Origin: Isoetes taiwanensis
Lineage: Eukaryota; Streptophyta; Lycopodiopsida; Isoetales; Isoetaceae
Direction of reading: 5' to 3'
DNA: 64,000 bases
NCBI GenBank assembly: GCA_021234155.1
Contig: JAJEKV010000072.1
Span: 4,999,620-5,063,619, forward strand
The first letter of the stretch is position 1; every line of letters starts with the position of its first letter. Below the pieces are notes generated by a model. The model was given only the letters and a program-made list of their open reading frames with translations. It was not told the DNA's origin and did not search any database. A program made the translations under genes and the position numbers. Below, piece by piece: positions 51,493 to 62,632 of this stretch.

Positions 51493-53637
51493 GACCTAGT
51501 GCGGCGGCGCACTCCATCCAGCAAGGTAGGCTCGATTTGAATAAGCTGCATGATTTGCATGATTACCATGATTTCCACGATGTTTTCCATGTTTTTTCCA
51601 GCTGCAATCCGACCTAGTGCTACTGCTACTGCTTCAATCCGACCTAGTGCGGCGGCGCACTCCATTCAGTAAGGTAAGATCTGTTTTGGAAAAACACATG
51701 TCTGTGATTTGTGAGGGCAAACTTCTGAGAGATTTACCATGCCTATTTTCAGCTGTATTCATATCTAAATCCTTGCTCCAGTTATGTAAGCTGCTCAAGC
51801 CTTTCATACCTCTGGATTTAATAATCAGTTTATACGGTTTCATGCCCCAGCTCAGAGTTTCATGCCCCAGCTCAGAGTTTCATGTCTCCATTAGTGTAAA
51901 TATACTGGAGATATTTACCGCCCATGCTTGCTTTGTAAAGCCATGCAGCTCCCCATAACAGTTCATCCTGTACATGAATAATCTCAGTATTAGGGCAAAG
52001 TTTGCTTGATCAAACATGTAAACAACTTCGCCAGAGTAGTCATACCTGAAAACCTGAGTAAGAAGTGTACAGAACGGAGAACATTGATGTAGCTACCTCT
52101 GAATTTGTCTGCAAACTCAAACATCTGCCATAGCCAGGTTAAAGTTAGCTAGGTGCAAGGAAAAAAAAGGAAGAAAAAACTAGTTTATGATGTGGTTTTA
52201 GCAAAAGCAATGAGATATATACCGCCTAGCTTGACCGGTGGAGTCTGTTGGAGTAAGAAGGGTCACATTGTTCGAAAATCATGGATGCAAAGAAAAGGGG
52301 GCGGTTTGCCTCGGAAGCAACATCTGAACCAGGATTTTCTTCTTTGACTTTATAAGCAGTTCTTGGAGTATCCATATCTTTTGGTCTCTCTCAGCATTGG
52401 TGATCAGAGTTAGGATCTCCAACCTGAAATAAGTGAGAAAGAAGTGCATTAGAGAAATGCATGGATTGATTTGCTCAAGCATTTTTTTGTTTCTACAAGA
52501 ACTTGCTTACCTGAACCCAGAGCTCAGTTGGACTTGTGTATGCTTTGAGAAAATAGTCACTGGCCCACCTAACTGCAGCTTGTGCATGACCCAATTCTCC
52601 TTCTTTTGAAAGCTGGTTTCCATAGCTCCATGATAGCATTGTTGTTGTAAATGCCATTGGAAAACCAAACTTAATGTTGTGCCCAGAATCATAATATCCT
52701 CCAGTCAAATCTACCTGCAAAATGTTTGGTGGTTATTTCAGTTACTTCTAATCCTTTACAAATCATTGGCTTAAAGATAGCTGAAATCAGTTTTTCTTTT
52801 TTTTCCTTTTTTTTCCCCTTACATTTTGAAAATGTCCATCTGTGAGTCCAGAATCACACCTCCAATGCATTCTTTGCTCTGGAGGAAGCTTTTCTGATCC
52901 CATTCCCTCATATAACAATATGCTCTTTGAAAGGGCATATGTCATGCGTTTGCTATTTTAAATTTTTGAAGACCTTAAATTTTGATGCTCAGAATCTGAT
53001 GGCAGAAGACAAATTTTGAAGTCATGGCAACAGACTGCAGACCTAGTGCGGTGGCGCACCTCTTAGATTAAGGTAAGCTATCTGATTCACATTTTGATGT
53101 CTACGTTATCAAATTCTGTTTATGTAAGCTGCTCAAGCCTTTCATACCTCTGGATTTAATAATCAGTTTATACGGTTTCATGCCAAGTGCCATGTTTGTA
53201 TTATGGTTGCCATGTCTTATTATATGGTTGCCATGTCTTCATCCCTTCCCTTACCAAACGTTTAGCACTGGTTACTAGTAAATTCACTGGTTACTAGTAA
53301 GACTTGAATACTAGTATTATTGTTGTGCCAAAGATCATATGATGTTTAGATAGAGAAGGCATAGTTTATCGTGGTACAGGGAAACCATTTGCCAAGTATT
53401 ATATCTAGATAAAAGAAGCAAGTGAATCCAAGTATTAAATCCAAGTATTATATCTAAGATAAAAGAAGCAATCATAATAAGGCAAATGAAGCCTAGTGCC
53501 ATGTCTGTATTATTGTTGCCTTATTATATGCCATATTTGTTGTTGTTGATAGTGGTGTCTCTTATAATGCAGAAGACAACAGACTACAGACACTAGACTG
53601 CAGACCCAGTGTGGCGGCGCACCTCTTCCAAAAAGGT
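51493..53637 (+). promoter_or_regulatory. Four copies of a hairpin leader motif ending in splice donors
   Basis: The motif GACCTAGTGCGGCGGCGCAC occurs at 51493-51528, 51641-51679, 53040-53076 and 53603-53637. Each copy is followed 10-18 bases later by AAGGTAGG, AAGGTAAG, AAGGTAAG or AAGGTTGG. GTGCG and CGCAC pair around a GCGG or GTGG loop; the one stem change (GTGTG) keeps pairing as G-U. A half copy lies at 51611. The first downstream acceptor that fits is TGTGCAG at 53723-53729, just before the ParB-like gene's ATG (53749). I infer repeated, perhaps alternative, untranslated first exons. A further 60-bp segment is shared at about 51785-51845 and 53126-53182. Confidence 0.6.
51870..52960 (-). 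pseudogene. GH9 endoglucanase fragment, captured and decayed
   Basis: Minus-strand exons in correct GH9 order. About 52945-52823 has [26 protein letters not shown] and LTDGHFQN. 52714-52511 has [30 protein letters not shown] and [13 protein letters not shown]. 52423 to about 52265 has VGDPNSDHQC, then a TGA where the family has Trp, then ERPKDMDTPRTAYKV. About 52130-52050 has FEFADKFRGSY. About 51945-51880 has DELLWGAAWLYKAS. Introns with GT-AG ends are kept, so genomic DNA was copied. The N-terminus, the catalytic Asp/Glu C-terminal half and intervening exons are missing. It sits between leader repeats inside the proposed MULE, as expected for transposon gene capture. It is not functional as a cellulase. 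Confidence 0.85.
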
Positions 53638-53729
53638 TGGTTCTTTCATTCATAATGTTTGTTTGTTAAACCAAAAAAATGTTCATTGCATTCATTTTAT
53701 ATCTATTGATCACTTTCGGTGTTGTGCAG

Positions 53730-56700
53730 AATAGGGACATGGTTTGTTATGGTTCACACTAGAAACAAAACTCCCATCCCATTTGTTCCTATAGCGTACA
53801 CACCACCAAAGCGAAGGCGAGAGAAGCATTCATATTCACTAGAGGTATCCAAAGAAGAAGCAAAATCTATAGCCCTTGACAAAGCGTTAACTGAATCAAC
53901 AATGACCAAAGATATCGAAAGTCCGATGTCAGAGAAAGACAAACCAAATGATGTTCAGGATATGACTGCCACTGATCCAGAATTTGCCCAGGTGAGTGGT
54001 TCTCAAATTGGATCATTTTCTTTTTCTCCTTGTGAAATATTTAATCATGAACTTTGTATAGGTTTTTGCTCATGAGATGGTGGCTGACATAATGAGCAAA
54101 TGTCGCATTGAGAGAGGAACAGAACCTCCCAAGATTCCCCTTTGTCGTGTTTTACGAAATGAAGCCGTGCGTGCAGTGTCAAAATCTGATACTAAAATGA
54201 GAGATATTCTTCGTAATGACGGATATTTACCTGAGAAAGGAAAGTTTGTACTATCCATGAAATCCATTAAGGGATGTGATGTTTCAGTTACAGATTCTAT
54301 TCGCTCTAAATGGGATGATTATTGGAATGAAGTTAACGATGACTTTGAGAAGGAACTTGAAGCTTCCGAGGAGTGGAAGGACTTGTCAGGTAAAATGTTC
54401 CTTTGTTGGGATGGTAACCATAGAACAGTAGCGTGGATGGAGGAGATACGTTACAACCATCAATTCTGTTATGAGAAGAGCAGGCACATTCGAGTCGAAG
54501 TGTCTTTCATTGATGTGGAGAAGTGCCATGTTCAACAACTCATTTCGGCCCTCAACAGAGTTAACGAGTAAGTGGGTTGCATGTTTTGCATTGTTATGGT
54601 TTTGAATTTTGTTGATGATTTTCATGTGCATTTTAGGTTGAATGAAGATGGTGTTGTTCAAAACACAATGAAGGATACAATATACAGTGTCCACAAAATT
54701 GTTACAGCAAATCCAGAGCAATATTTTTCCAAACTGGATCCGCAATACCTGGCTACATTGAAGATTAAAGATAATGCTTCTTCCAGCACTGGCACGGAAC
54801 AATGGTATCAACTACCACGTCTGGCTTACTGCAAGATACTATTCCAGGTTACATGACATACTTGTTTATTAAACCTTTTGAATTTATTTGTCCTCATTTG
54901 TGTGCTCGTAACAAAATGGATTGTCCTTGTAATTGACATAGAGGCAAATGGATAAGGAGATAGCAGTTGAATTGGCAGCAGCAAAAGATAATGATGACAA
55001 AGAGGCCTTGCGAACAGCAGCCACAAGAAGGGTCCAAGATAAATGGGTACAGAAAATGGGAAAGTTGCTTGCCATAGTCAATACTGCATTGGGTCCAAGT
55101 TGGTTAGATGCTGTTACTAGAGCTGATTTTGACACCAAAACATCACGATTGTCCATTGAAAAGTTGCTTGAAATGGTGAAGGCTAAGGTACCCAATGACA
55201 TAAGAGATCGTTGGGTGCATTGGATGTCGTCTGGGTCTGCTATCCACAGCACGTATGGGATCCCTAAGGGTGACAAAAGCTTTAAGGACTGGATAAAAAA
55301 GGAAGTTTGGTTGGAGCACTTGGTTGAGAAGTCTTGTGAAGTCTTCACTGAGACTTCTTCAACATATCACTTGCAGATTCAAGTTCCACATGGTGCAGAC
55401 CTGGAAAGTTGGTTCCGGGCCTTCAAATTAAAGAACAGAGCCAACATGTTCAAGCCATATCACAAACATATGTCTGCAACTACAGCTCCTGTCTCTTCCT
55501 ATGAGATAGATAGAAGTTCAAGAAGAGTAGCCTATAGGTATAATAGCTATTTCATTTATTTCTCTTGTAAGAATCCGTCTAAATGTTATGTGCAATTTTG
55601 CAGATATTACAAGCACATTCTCCGTGAAAATTTTTTAGCAAATCTTCCAATTGAATTGGAATGTTGGAAGTCCACAGATGAAAATTCAATGTACTCAAAG
55701 AAGGGGAACTTGGATAGGCCAGGTGGTCTAAGTGATTATGAAGCTCAAAATTGTCCTTGGTGGATAGATCTTGCTAGTGGAGAATATCCATTAAGTGAGG
55801 AGGAAGAGTATAAGGCAAATGTCAAAGTTTCAAAGCTCAAGAGCAAAGTGGATTATAATGAAACGATAAAAAGAAGTTTGGATGCTCCAATTGATAAAAG
55901 AGATGTGAAAAGAAAGAGAAAAAATCAAGAAAAGTCACAAGCGTCTGGTAAATAATTTCAATTATTTTTTTGCATTCATGTGAATATAGATCTTGAATAA
56001 ACGTGTGACACTTTCTTAAACATGTGGCATTCTCATGCGAAGAATTGATTTGGATTTATCCGAGGCTACTTCAGAGGAAGATGTCCAACATTTTGACATT
56101 GCCAAGGTGATTACAAACACTTCGCTTGAATTGCATTGTGGAGATATTCAGCGTACGTATGAACAATATTCAAGGAAGGTAGAAGCTCCAGTTTTCCAAA
56201 ATGTTAGAGATTTTGCAAAGAGAAATGCAAGGAAGTTGCATGAGTACAAGAGAGGTGGTAATGTCAAGGATTGGGGGTTTGACTTAATAATTATTGATTT
56301 CCCTACAAATAACATGTCATGCGGGGAAGATTTTGAGATTCCTCCATGGAACGTATGCAACACTTCTTTAATCCAAGCTTTGTTTCTCGTTGGCACATTG
56401 TGCCTTGATGATGATGGTTTGGTTGGTCTCTATTTCTTGGTTGAACAAGCAAGAATAGTGGAGAAAGAGGCAAGATTAAAATGCTTGGAGCCCTTTAGAA
56501 CTTACTACTTGCATCGGGATGCCCTTTTGGATACATGAAGGACGAGGTGGGAAGTTCACAAGCAGCGTGTTGCTAGTGACTTTATGGTCAAGAAAGGGTA
56601 CTTCACCAAGCATTCAGAGTAATGTTCAATTCTCAAGTAAGTGATCTTCAATTCTATCTATTACATTATAAGCTATCTTATTTGATGTATATTGATTTTA

Positions 56701-57328
56701 TGTTTATCTTAGTTTTACTATATCTGGTTTCATGTTTTATTAATATTTGTCCATTTCAGACAAACGTCTTTCAATCTCCAAGCAATCTCTTGATCATTTT
56801 TTCATGGAAGGCAGTAAACTTACAGCAAGTCCTACTACGCCTGGTAGGAAATCCACCGAGAAGTCCATTTCATTCATGGAGTTTATTATTGAGAATTTTA
56901 GTCCAAAAGAAGGCTTGGTATTGGACCTACTTAGCTATGAGGTTGGCATTGGTAGCATCTGCTATTTTATCTCGTCACTGCTATGGATTGGACAATGATA
57001 AACTGTTAGTGGAACATGTAAAGGCATCTCGTCTTTCAGCCTTAGCAAGTGTTTCACAAAAGTTTGATGAAAGGATTATTGATCATCCCGAGGATTCAGA
57101 CGACGAAGTGGCAGAGGAAGATGAAGAACCTACATAGTATGTTTGTTTTTTTCTACTGTAATTTTTTAGCATTTGTGTCAATGCTACTTATCTTTTTTAC
57201 GTATTAGCATTCTACCTGTGTATGCAGAATCAGTAGCATCACTAATGTCAACAAGGGAATCCCCAATTCAAGTGGAAAGGAGACGTCGACGTTGTCTGCT
57301 TGTAGATGATGAGTGTGAAGAAGGATGA
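53730..57328 (+). pseudogene. ParB-like plus N4/N6 DNA methyltransferase-like gene, disrupted
   Basis: Exons 53749-53991, 54062-54567, 54637-54847, 54942-55537 and 55604-55947 join in frame for 633 codons. Exon 2 holds a ParB-like segment: CWDGNHRTVAWMEE, then IRVEVSFIDVEKC and LISALNRVNE (compare DGxHR and the later ALN of ParB/Srx folds). Later exons resemble a beta-class methyltransferase in the order motif IV then motif I: FDLIIIDFP near 56275-56300 where DPPY/W is expected, GLYFLVEQ, then GLVLDLL near 56920 and RHCYGLDND near 56980, and an acidic tail. Breaks: in-frame TGA at 56536-56538, a one-base frame change near 56945-56960, and uncertain phasing of the exon 5/6 and 6/7 joins. The altered motif IV questions catalysis. 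The final exon (57231-57328) encodes an RRRRR stretch. Confidence 0.62.
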
Positions 57329-57730
57329 CGACTTCTTGTGGCTGTATTTTCATAACATTATTGTTTCTCATAGTGTTTTGGCTTCCGTTGTTTACTTCAA
57401 ACAATTTGCTTTACAATGCTATCTTTTTCTATGCTTATACTGTGGATATGATAATAACAGTATGAACACTAAGGCAATTATATTTATTATAATAGTATGG
57501 GCAGTATGATGTATGGACATAACATAGTAAGGAGTATGGTGTATTTAGTATAATGGTATGAACAATATACTACTTTCGTGTAGTTGTATTTATTATAATA
57601 TGTAGTCTAGAAGTGCATCTTTTATACCTCAGAACCATTGACAAAATTAAAAAAAAAAAAGAAGACACAATCTAATAAACCCTCTAAACCCTTCCCAGAA
57701 AAACCCTCCAAAAATTCGCACTCAACTATG

Positions 57731-58036
57731 CCAGCATTATTCTAGGTCGTCAAAACAACACAAAAGCAAAAAAACATAGAATAGAAACAAATTGAAACTA
57801 TTCATGCTTATAGTTATTACGTGCTAACCATAAAAGAGCATATACACTTGGTTCAGACAATTTTTTGGCATTGCCATTTAGGCACATTTGAGTAACTCCT
57901 GGTGCTTTAGACACAATCACTTTTAGAACTGAACAATTGCAGTTATTTCAATCAATACACTGGAGATTGCATTTGAGTTCTACTGCCAGGCCTGCATAAG
58001 GCGTCGCGCTAAATTCTTGTATTATTGTTATTGTTA

Positions 58037-58067
<31 letters not shown>

Positions 58068-58209
58068 GACATAGACAGATCAATATAACCTTGAAAGCAT
58101 TCTGGTTAAGACACTATAACGATACATTTTGATGTTATTTGAACTAGAGATCATTGCTGTATTCAAATTGCCCATTATTAGGGTAATTATACTTAAAAGT
58201 GTGTAGGTT
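57731..58209. other. Spacer beyond the proposed MULE, with a TTA microsatellite
   Basis: AT-rich; no gene seen. It contains TTG/TTA trinucleotide repeats at 58021-58067. Confidence 0.7.
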
Positions 58210-59170
58210 TCTCCTCTGGATGTCAAACTAGAGGCTCTAAGACCCAATTTCGAATGCTGTTATCGAACTGCTCATATAATCGTAACAGATGTGTGTAGAA
58301 CTGCTTCAGACTACCAACACTAATAATGGAAATATCCATTGCCTGCACTTCTTTGTACAGAAGGGTTGCAGATACAAGCCCGAACATATATAGAGAATTG
58401 CCAACCTCACTCTGTTCATCAAGGGCACAGGGCACTAGTTGCTTCATATAGGAGGACCAACCTTGGATGGGAAAGCGACAATCCTAGGGACAGCTCGTTG
58501 GACCAAGCAACTTTGGAATCCATCTCAGAAGTTAAAGGACCTAGCTGCACTCTTTCCAGAATCTCAATCAACTAAATATCAGCAGGCTGGCTCCGGCTTT
58601 CATCAATAACTTGCTCTCAGCCCCCATCCGTGGTTTATACTGCATATCTGAAACATGGATTTGTTATTTTATTACTGACCTTTAAAATGCAATGCTGTCA
58701 TGTAAAAGTAGAACACCAGCATTGGTATAGTTTTCACTATCTCCTTTATTGACGCTCCAAGTGAGATACAGCCGCTGCTGGCATAGTGATTCTAATATCA
58801 GATATGGCCTTTGTGGCAAAAAGAAAATTTCTTTGCCTGCAATGTATGTTGTCAAATTTTCTTCCAATTGCAAAACCGACCCATTGTTATCGTTTCCAAT
58901 TTCTCGTAGTTTATCGCCTGATTATGCCACTTCCTCAGCACCATAATCCAGTAATTGCTCTTAAAAGTGATGTCTTACCAGTTCCACTTGAACCCATTAT
59001 CTGTAACAATCAAATTGTTTTCATCATTGGTTCAATCTTCACTCTCCAATTGATGTACAGAAAACTTACCAACAACTGTTCTCCAACCACCAACATCATC
59101 ATGCCTCGGGAAGTCAAAGTTCTCAATTTGCAAAATACTTACACGATGCTGGTCATCACCAGATATTGAT
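58210..59170 (-). pseudogene. ABCD-type half-transporter, ATP-binding domain remnant
   Basis: On the minus strand the pieces follow an ABC subfamily D nucleotide-binding domain. The P-loop is MGSSGTGKTSLLRAITG (about 58997-58945). EIFFLPQRPYLIL (about 58810) is the Q-loop region. ERVQLGPL precedes a truncated signature (NELSLGLSLSHPRLVLLYEA, about 58530-58450), where GEQQR is missing and the Walker B Asp reads Tyr. SALDEQSE is next, then SIISVGSLKQF and a C-terminal YEQFDNSIRNWVLE ending at 58223. The sequence resembles plastid/peroxisome ABCD2-type proteins. Frameshifts, stops and lost motifs make it non-functional. Intron-like gaps remain, so it is not a processed copy. No transmembrane domain is seen. 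Confidence 0.8.
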
Positions 59171-59637
59171 GGGAGTACCAATGTCGAGAAGAGAGAGAAG
59201 ACAGAAGAAGTTTTATAGAAGAAAAATACTATTTATCTCGGAAGAAACGTAGGCTAATCAAGTTAACGAGGGATGTTTTGCTGAAAACAATTTGGAACAT
59301 ACTGGAGCAGTTTGAGTGGATAAAAATAAAGCCCCTTTCACCAATGTAACCCACCTGCTTATTGTACAGATGTTAACTGTTGGCATCCTTTGGCACAAAG
59401 CAGTTCCATTCCCTTTCCAACAACATTTAACAGCATACAATTTGTGCAACAAAAAATGGAGTGCTATTTCTCCAAAGTGAATTTGAGAACCATCGTCAAT
59501 AAAAGCCTCAAGCACAATTACATTGCAGTTTGTGTCAAAGTGGGGGCAAAAAAACACCTGGGATGCCCTCACCATAAACACCAACAATCAGGGTTTGACA
59601 TGGTTACATTGCAGGTTTACAAAAATATTAAGCTAAC
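59171..59637. other. Spacer downstream of eL43
   Basis: Contains the probable eL43 3' UTR; no other gene recognised. Confidence 0.4.
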
Positions 59638-60269
<632 letters not shown>

Positions 60270-60340
60270 TTCGAGGCGAAGACGAAGACGAAGGGCAAGA
60301 TGCGGCTCTGCTCAAGAGTGGCAAAAAGCACTTACAAGGG

Positions 60341-60349
60341 AACCCTAAT
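60341..60349 (+). promoter_or_regulatory. Telo-box in the eL43 promoter
   Basis: AACCCTAAT lies about 70 bp upstream of the eL43 ATG (the gene is on the minus strand). Telo-boxes of this type are characteristic of plant ribosomal protein and translation-factor promoters. A CT-rich leader (TCGTCTTCGTCTTCGCC, read on the minus strand) lies between it and the ATG. Confidence 0.6.
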
Positions 60350-60451
60350 CTACTTAAAAAGAGACCTAACCTAATCTACTTTAAACGTTTGTTGCACCCC
60401 TCGTGCCGGTGACGATTTTACACGCTTTAGTTTTGGAGCTATAAAAAAAAA

Positions 60452-62423
60452 GGGAAAATTTCAAAAATACCCCTCTATTTTGTGTTATTTGTGATGTGAA
60501 AATGCCCTTATATTCTTGCACTGCGACTCGCATGAAACTAACAAAGCGCCCGCAGATAGGCTTCTCATTCATCTCAGCAGATTTCTACAATGGTGGACAG
60601 TGGATAGCCGCACACATGCGAACTACCCATGAAAAATAAAGGGAAAATCCAATTATAACATTTGGACCCCAAAAACAAATACAATGCTAATAGATGAGTG
60701 GCTGATGTACCTGCCGAAAGCTTATCACCGGGATTAAAAAACCCCGCCCTTTCGGGTTTTCGAGGAAAAACCCTAGTAATAAGCCTTTGAGGGGGCTTAG
60801 ACAAACGTAAAGGCATAGAATCGCCCCAAAAACCCCGCGCATGGAGAAGTCAAAAGCGGATGGCTTCGCCAACCAACTGCGCACGCACATCACCAACAAC
60901 AAACGAGAAACATACCAAAGAATAGCATCACCCGGTGAGTGGAAAAAAACATCACCCACCGGGTGGAAAACATGATAAACGTAACTTGTACAAAATATAG
61001 TAAACAAAGAAGGGGGAGGGTGGGTTCAAAGAGAATAAGGATGCTGAGAGAAGAGGAGCCTTACCGATGAAACGTCGATGAAGAACTCGCAATAAGTAGC
61101 AAACGCCTAACCCGACGAACGGCCCAAAACGCATGCGATGCGTGCATGCGACGATGTACAATGCATGCATGCTCGTCTTGGAGCAAGAATGCCGATTCGC
61201 TACGCGAATCGACGACATTCTTGCACTGCGACTCGCATGAAACCAACAAAGCGCCCGAATACCAAAGGACTTCCTTAACAAACTAGGATCGAGGACGAAG
61301 GTCACAGGATGAAGGCTAAAGGCCTAAAAAAGGACAAAGAGGAAAGCAACGCCAAATTAGCCAAACCAGTGTGAAGAAGCCCCTCCCCCCGCCGGAAACA
61401 ATTCAAAGAGAATAAGGTGCTGGCGAGAGAGAAGAGGAAGCGCCGATGAAACGTCGATGAAGAAATCTGCAATAAGTAGCAAACGCCCAACCTGACGAAC
61501 GGCCCAAAACGCATGCAATGCGTGCATGCGACGCATGCAATGCATGCATGCTCGTCTTGAGCAAGAATGCCGATTCGCTACGCGAATCGACGACATTTTG
61601 AGATGTTATCAAAATGCCCCTGATACTGATATGGCTACGAAACTACTAGTAGCTAGAGATAAGAAGAATGATTGGAATGAGTTTCAGGCAACGGATGGCT
61701 TTGGCATAGGGCGAGATCACTACTATGGAGTGATAAATTGGAGCTGATGATTTGGGCTTTTAATCAGATATGGAAAATGATGATGATCCGGTTATGGAGC
61801 TTGCAAACATTTCAGTTTCGAGCAGGGCCAGAAGCAACAGGTTGAGAAAACCCTTCTTGGGGCAGAGTAAGTTTCTCTTTTGTTTTTTGTTGTAGGTTTT
61901 GAGCAATGGCTCCAATTCTCAAGAAGCTGTCAAATTCTCCACTTGTTGTACAAATTACTAGCAAAATCCATCTACAATAGTGCTTTGAACTTCCTATTGG
62001 TTGCCGGATATATGCAACCTAGAAGCAACTCGCATGCATGCCACAATTACCTCCGAAAAAACACTGAAGGAAAGCTCTGTGGGCCTGCCACAATTATCTT
62101 CAAAAAAACTCTGGAGGAAGGCTCTGCAGCTCTGGGCATATCTTTGTCTAGTTTTGGATCACTCTGCTCTTATTTTAAAGCATAGACTGCAAATTCACAG
62201 GGCAGAAAGGTCTGGCATTGCACCAGTGGATACCATACTAACCGATTTTTGTGAAAATCGCCAAATTTTGAGTTGCTACTGGTAGATTGTTTGTTAGATT
62301 CAAAGCTAGCGCTACAGGGATCATCTGAAAGCTATAGATCAAGGGGTATTTCGACAATATATCAAAATACAGGGGTATTTTGATAAATACCTCAAAATAG
62401 AGGGGTATTTTTAAAATCTTCCC
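60452..62423. mobile_element. Non-autonomous MULE-like element (1.97 kb)
   Basis: Terminal inverted repeats of 31 bp, 60452-60482 and 62393-62423, match at 29 positions (GGGAAAATTTCAAAAATACC and onward). They are flanked by A-runs (60443-60451, nine As; 62424-62434, eleven As) that could be a 9-bp target duplication but are low complexity. The right end carries three tandem copies of an AGGGGTATTT unit (62342-62410). The inside holds a LINE 3'-end relic, the direct repeats at 60510-61610, and an exon-like stretch at 61762-61868 (MENDDDPVMELANISVSSR) before a GTAAGT. No transposase. Confidence 0.62.
60510..61610. repeat. Direct repeats with a palindromic core
   Basis: Two copies of about 145 bp, 61060-61210 and 61442-61595, run from CGATGAAACGTCGATGAAGA to CGATTCGCTACGCGAATCG, with GCATGC-rich sequence between. 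CGATTCG-CTACG-CGAATCG is a 7-bp-stem hairpin. A third segment, TTCTTGCACTGCGACTCGCA plus the following 25 bp, is shared between 60512-60554 and 61215-61258. A relic of a LINE 3' end (CCCCGCCCTTTCGGG) lies near 60745-60765. Confidence 0.75.
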
Positions 62424-62632
62424 AAAAAAAAAAACTAGCAAAAACGCAAGCTTTTGGCAAGGTAAAATATGTTAGGTTTATGGTTGTTCATATGTTTGTG
62501 ACTTTTTTATTCATTGTTCTTGTTTTTTGTTTTTGAGGTAGCAGTTTGAAGGACCTCGCTTAGCTTACGTGCTTTTGCATAGTTGATGTGCATGTGATAC
62601 ATTTGATATGTTTTTTGTCATGTCATTGAACA

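Larger units (their letters stand above)
47518..57721. mobile_element. Proposed 10.2-kb Mutator-like element with two divergent genes
   Basis: Left end: 47518-47570, starting CGGGGAATTTTATCTGGAGG. Right end, read inverted from 57721: GAGTGCGAATTTTTGGAGGG. The two align as an imperfect inverted repeat over about 50 bp (shared GAATTTT, GGAGGGTTTTT and a later GAGGGTT). Directly outside lie TAAACTATG (47509-47517) and TCAACTATG (57722-57730), a 9-bp duplication with one mismatch; 9 bp is the usual Mutator target duplication. Inside: a minus-strand SWIM-type transposase, a plus-strand ParB/methyltransferase-like gene, a captured GH9 pseudogene and leader repeats. The terminal repeat is weak, so the outer boundary is less certain than the contents. 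Confidence 0.55.

Noticed and set aside
62001-62285. 94-codon frame in the second MULE-like element
   Set aside because: No motif recognised; it contains an internal 45-bp duplication and overlaps another open frame.
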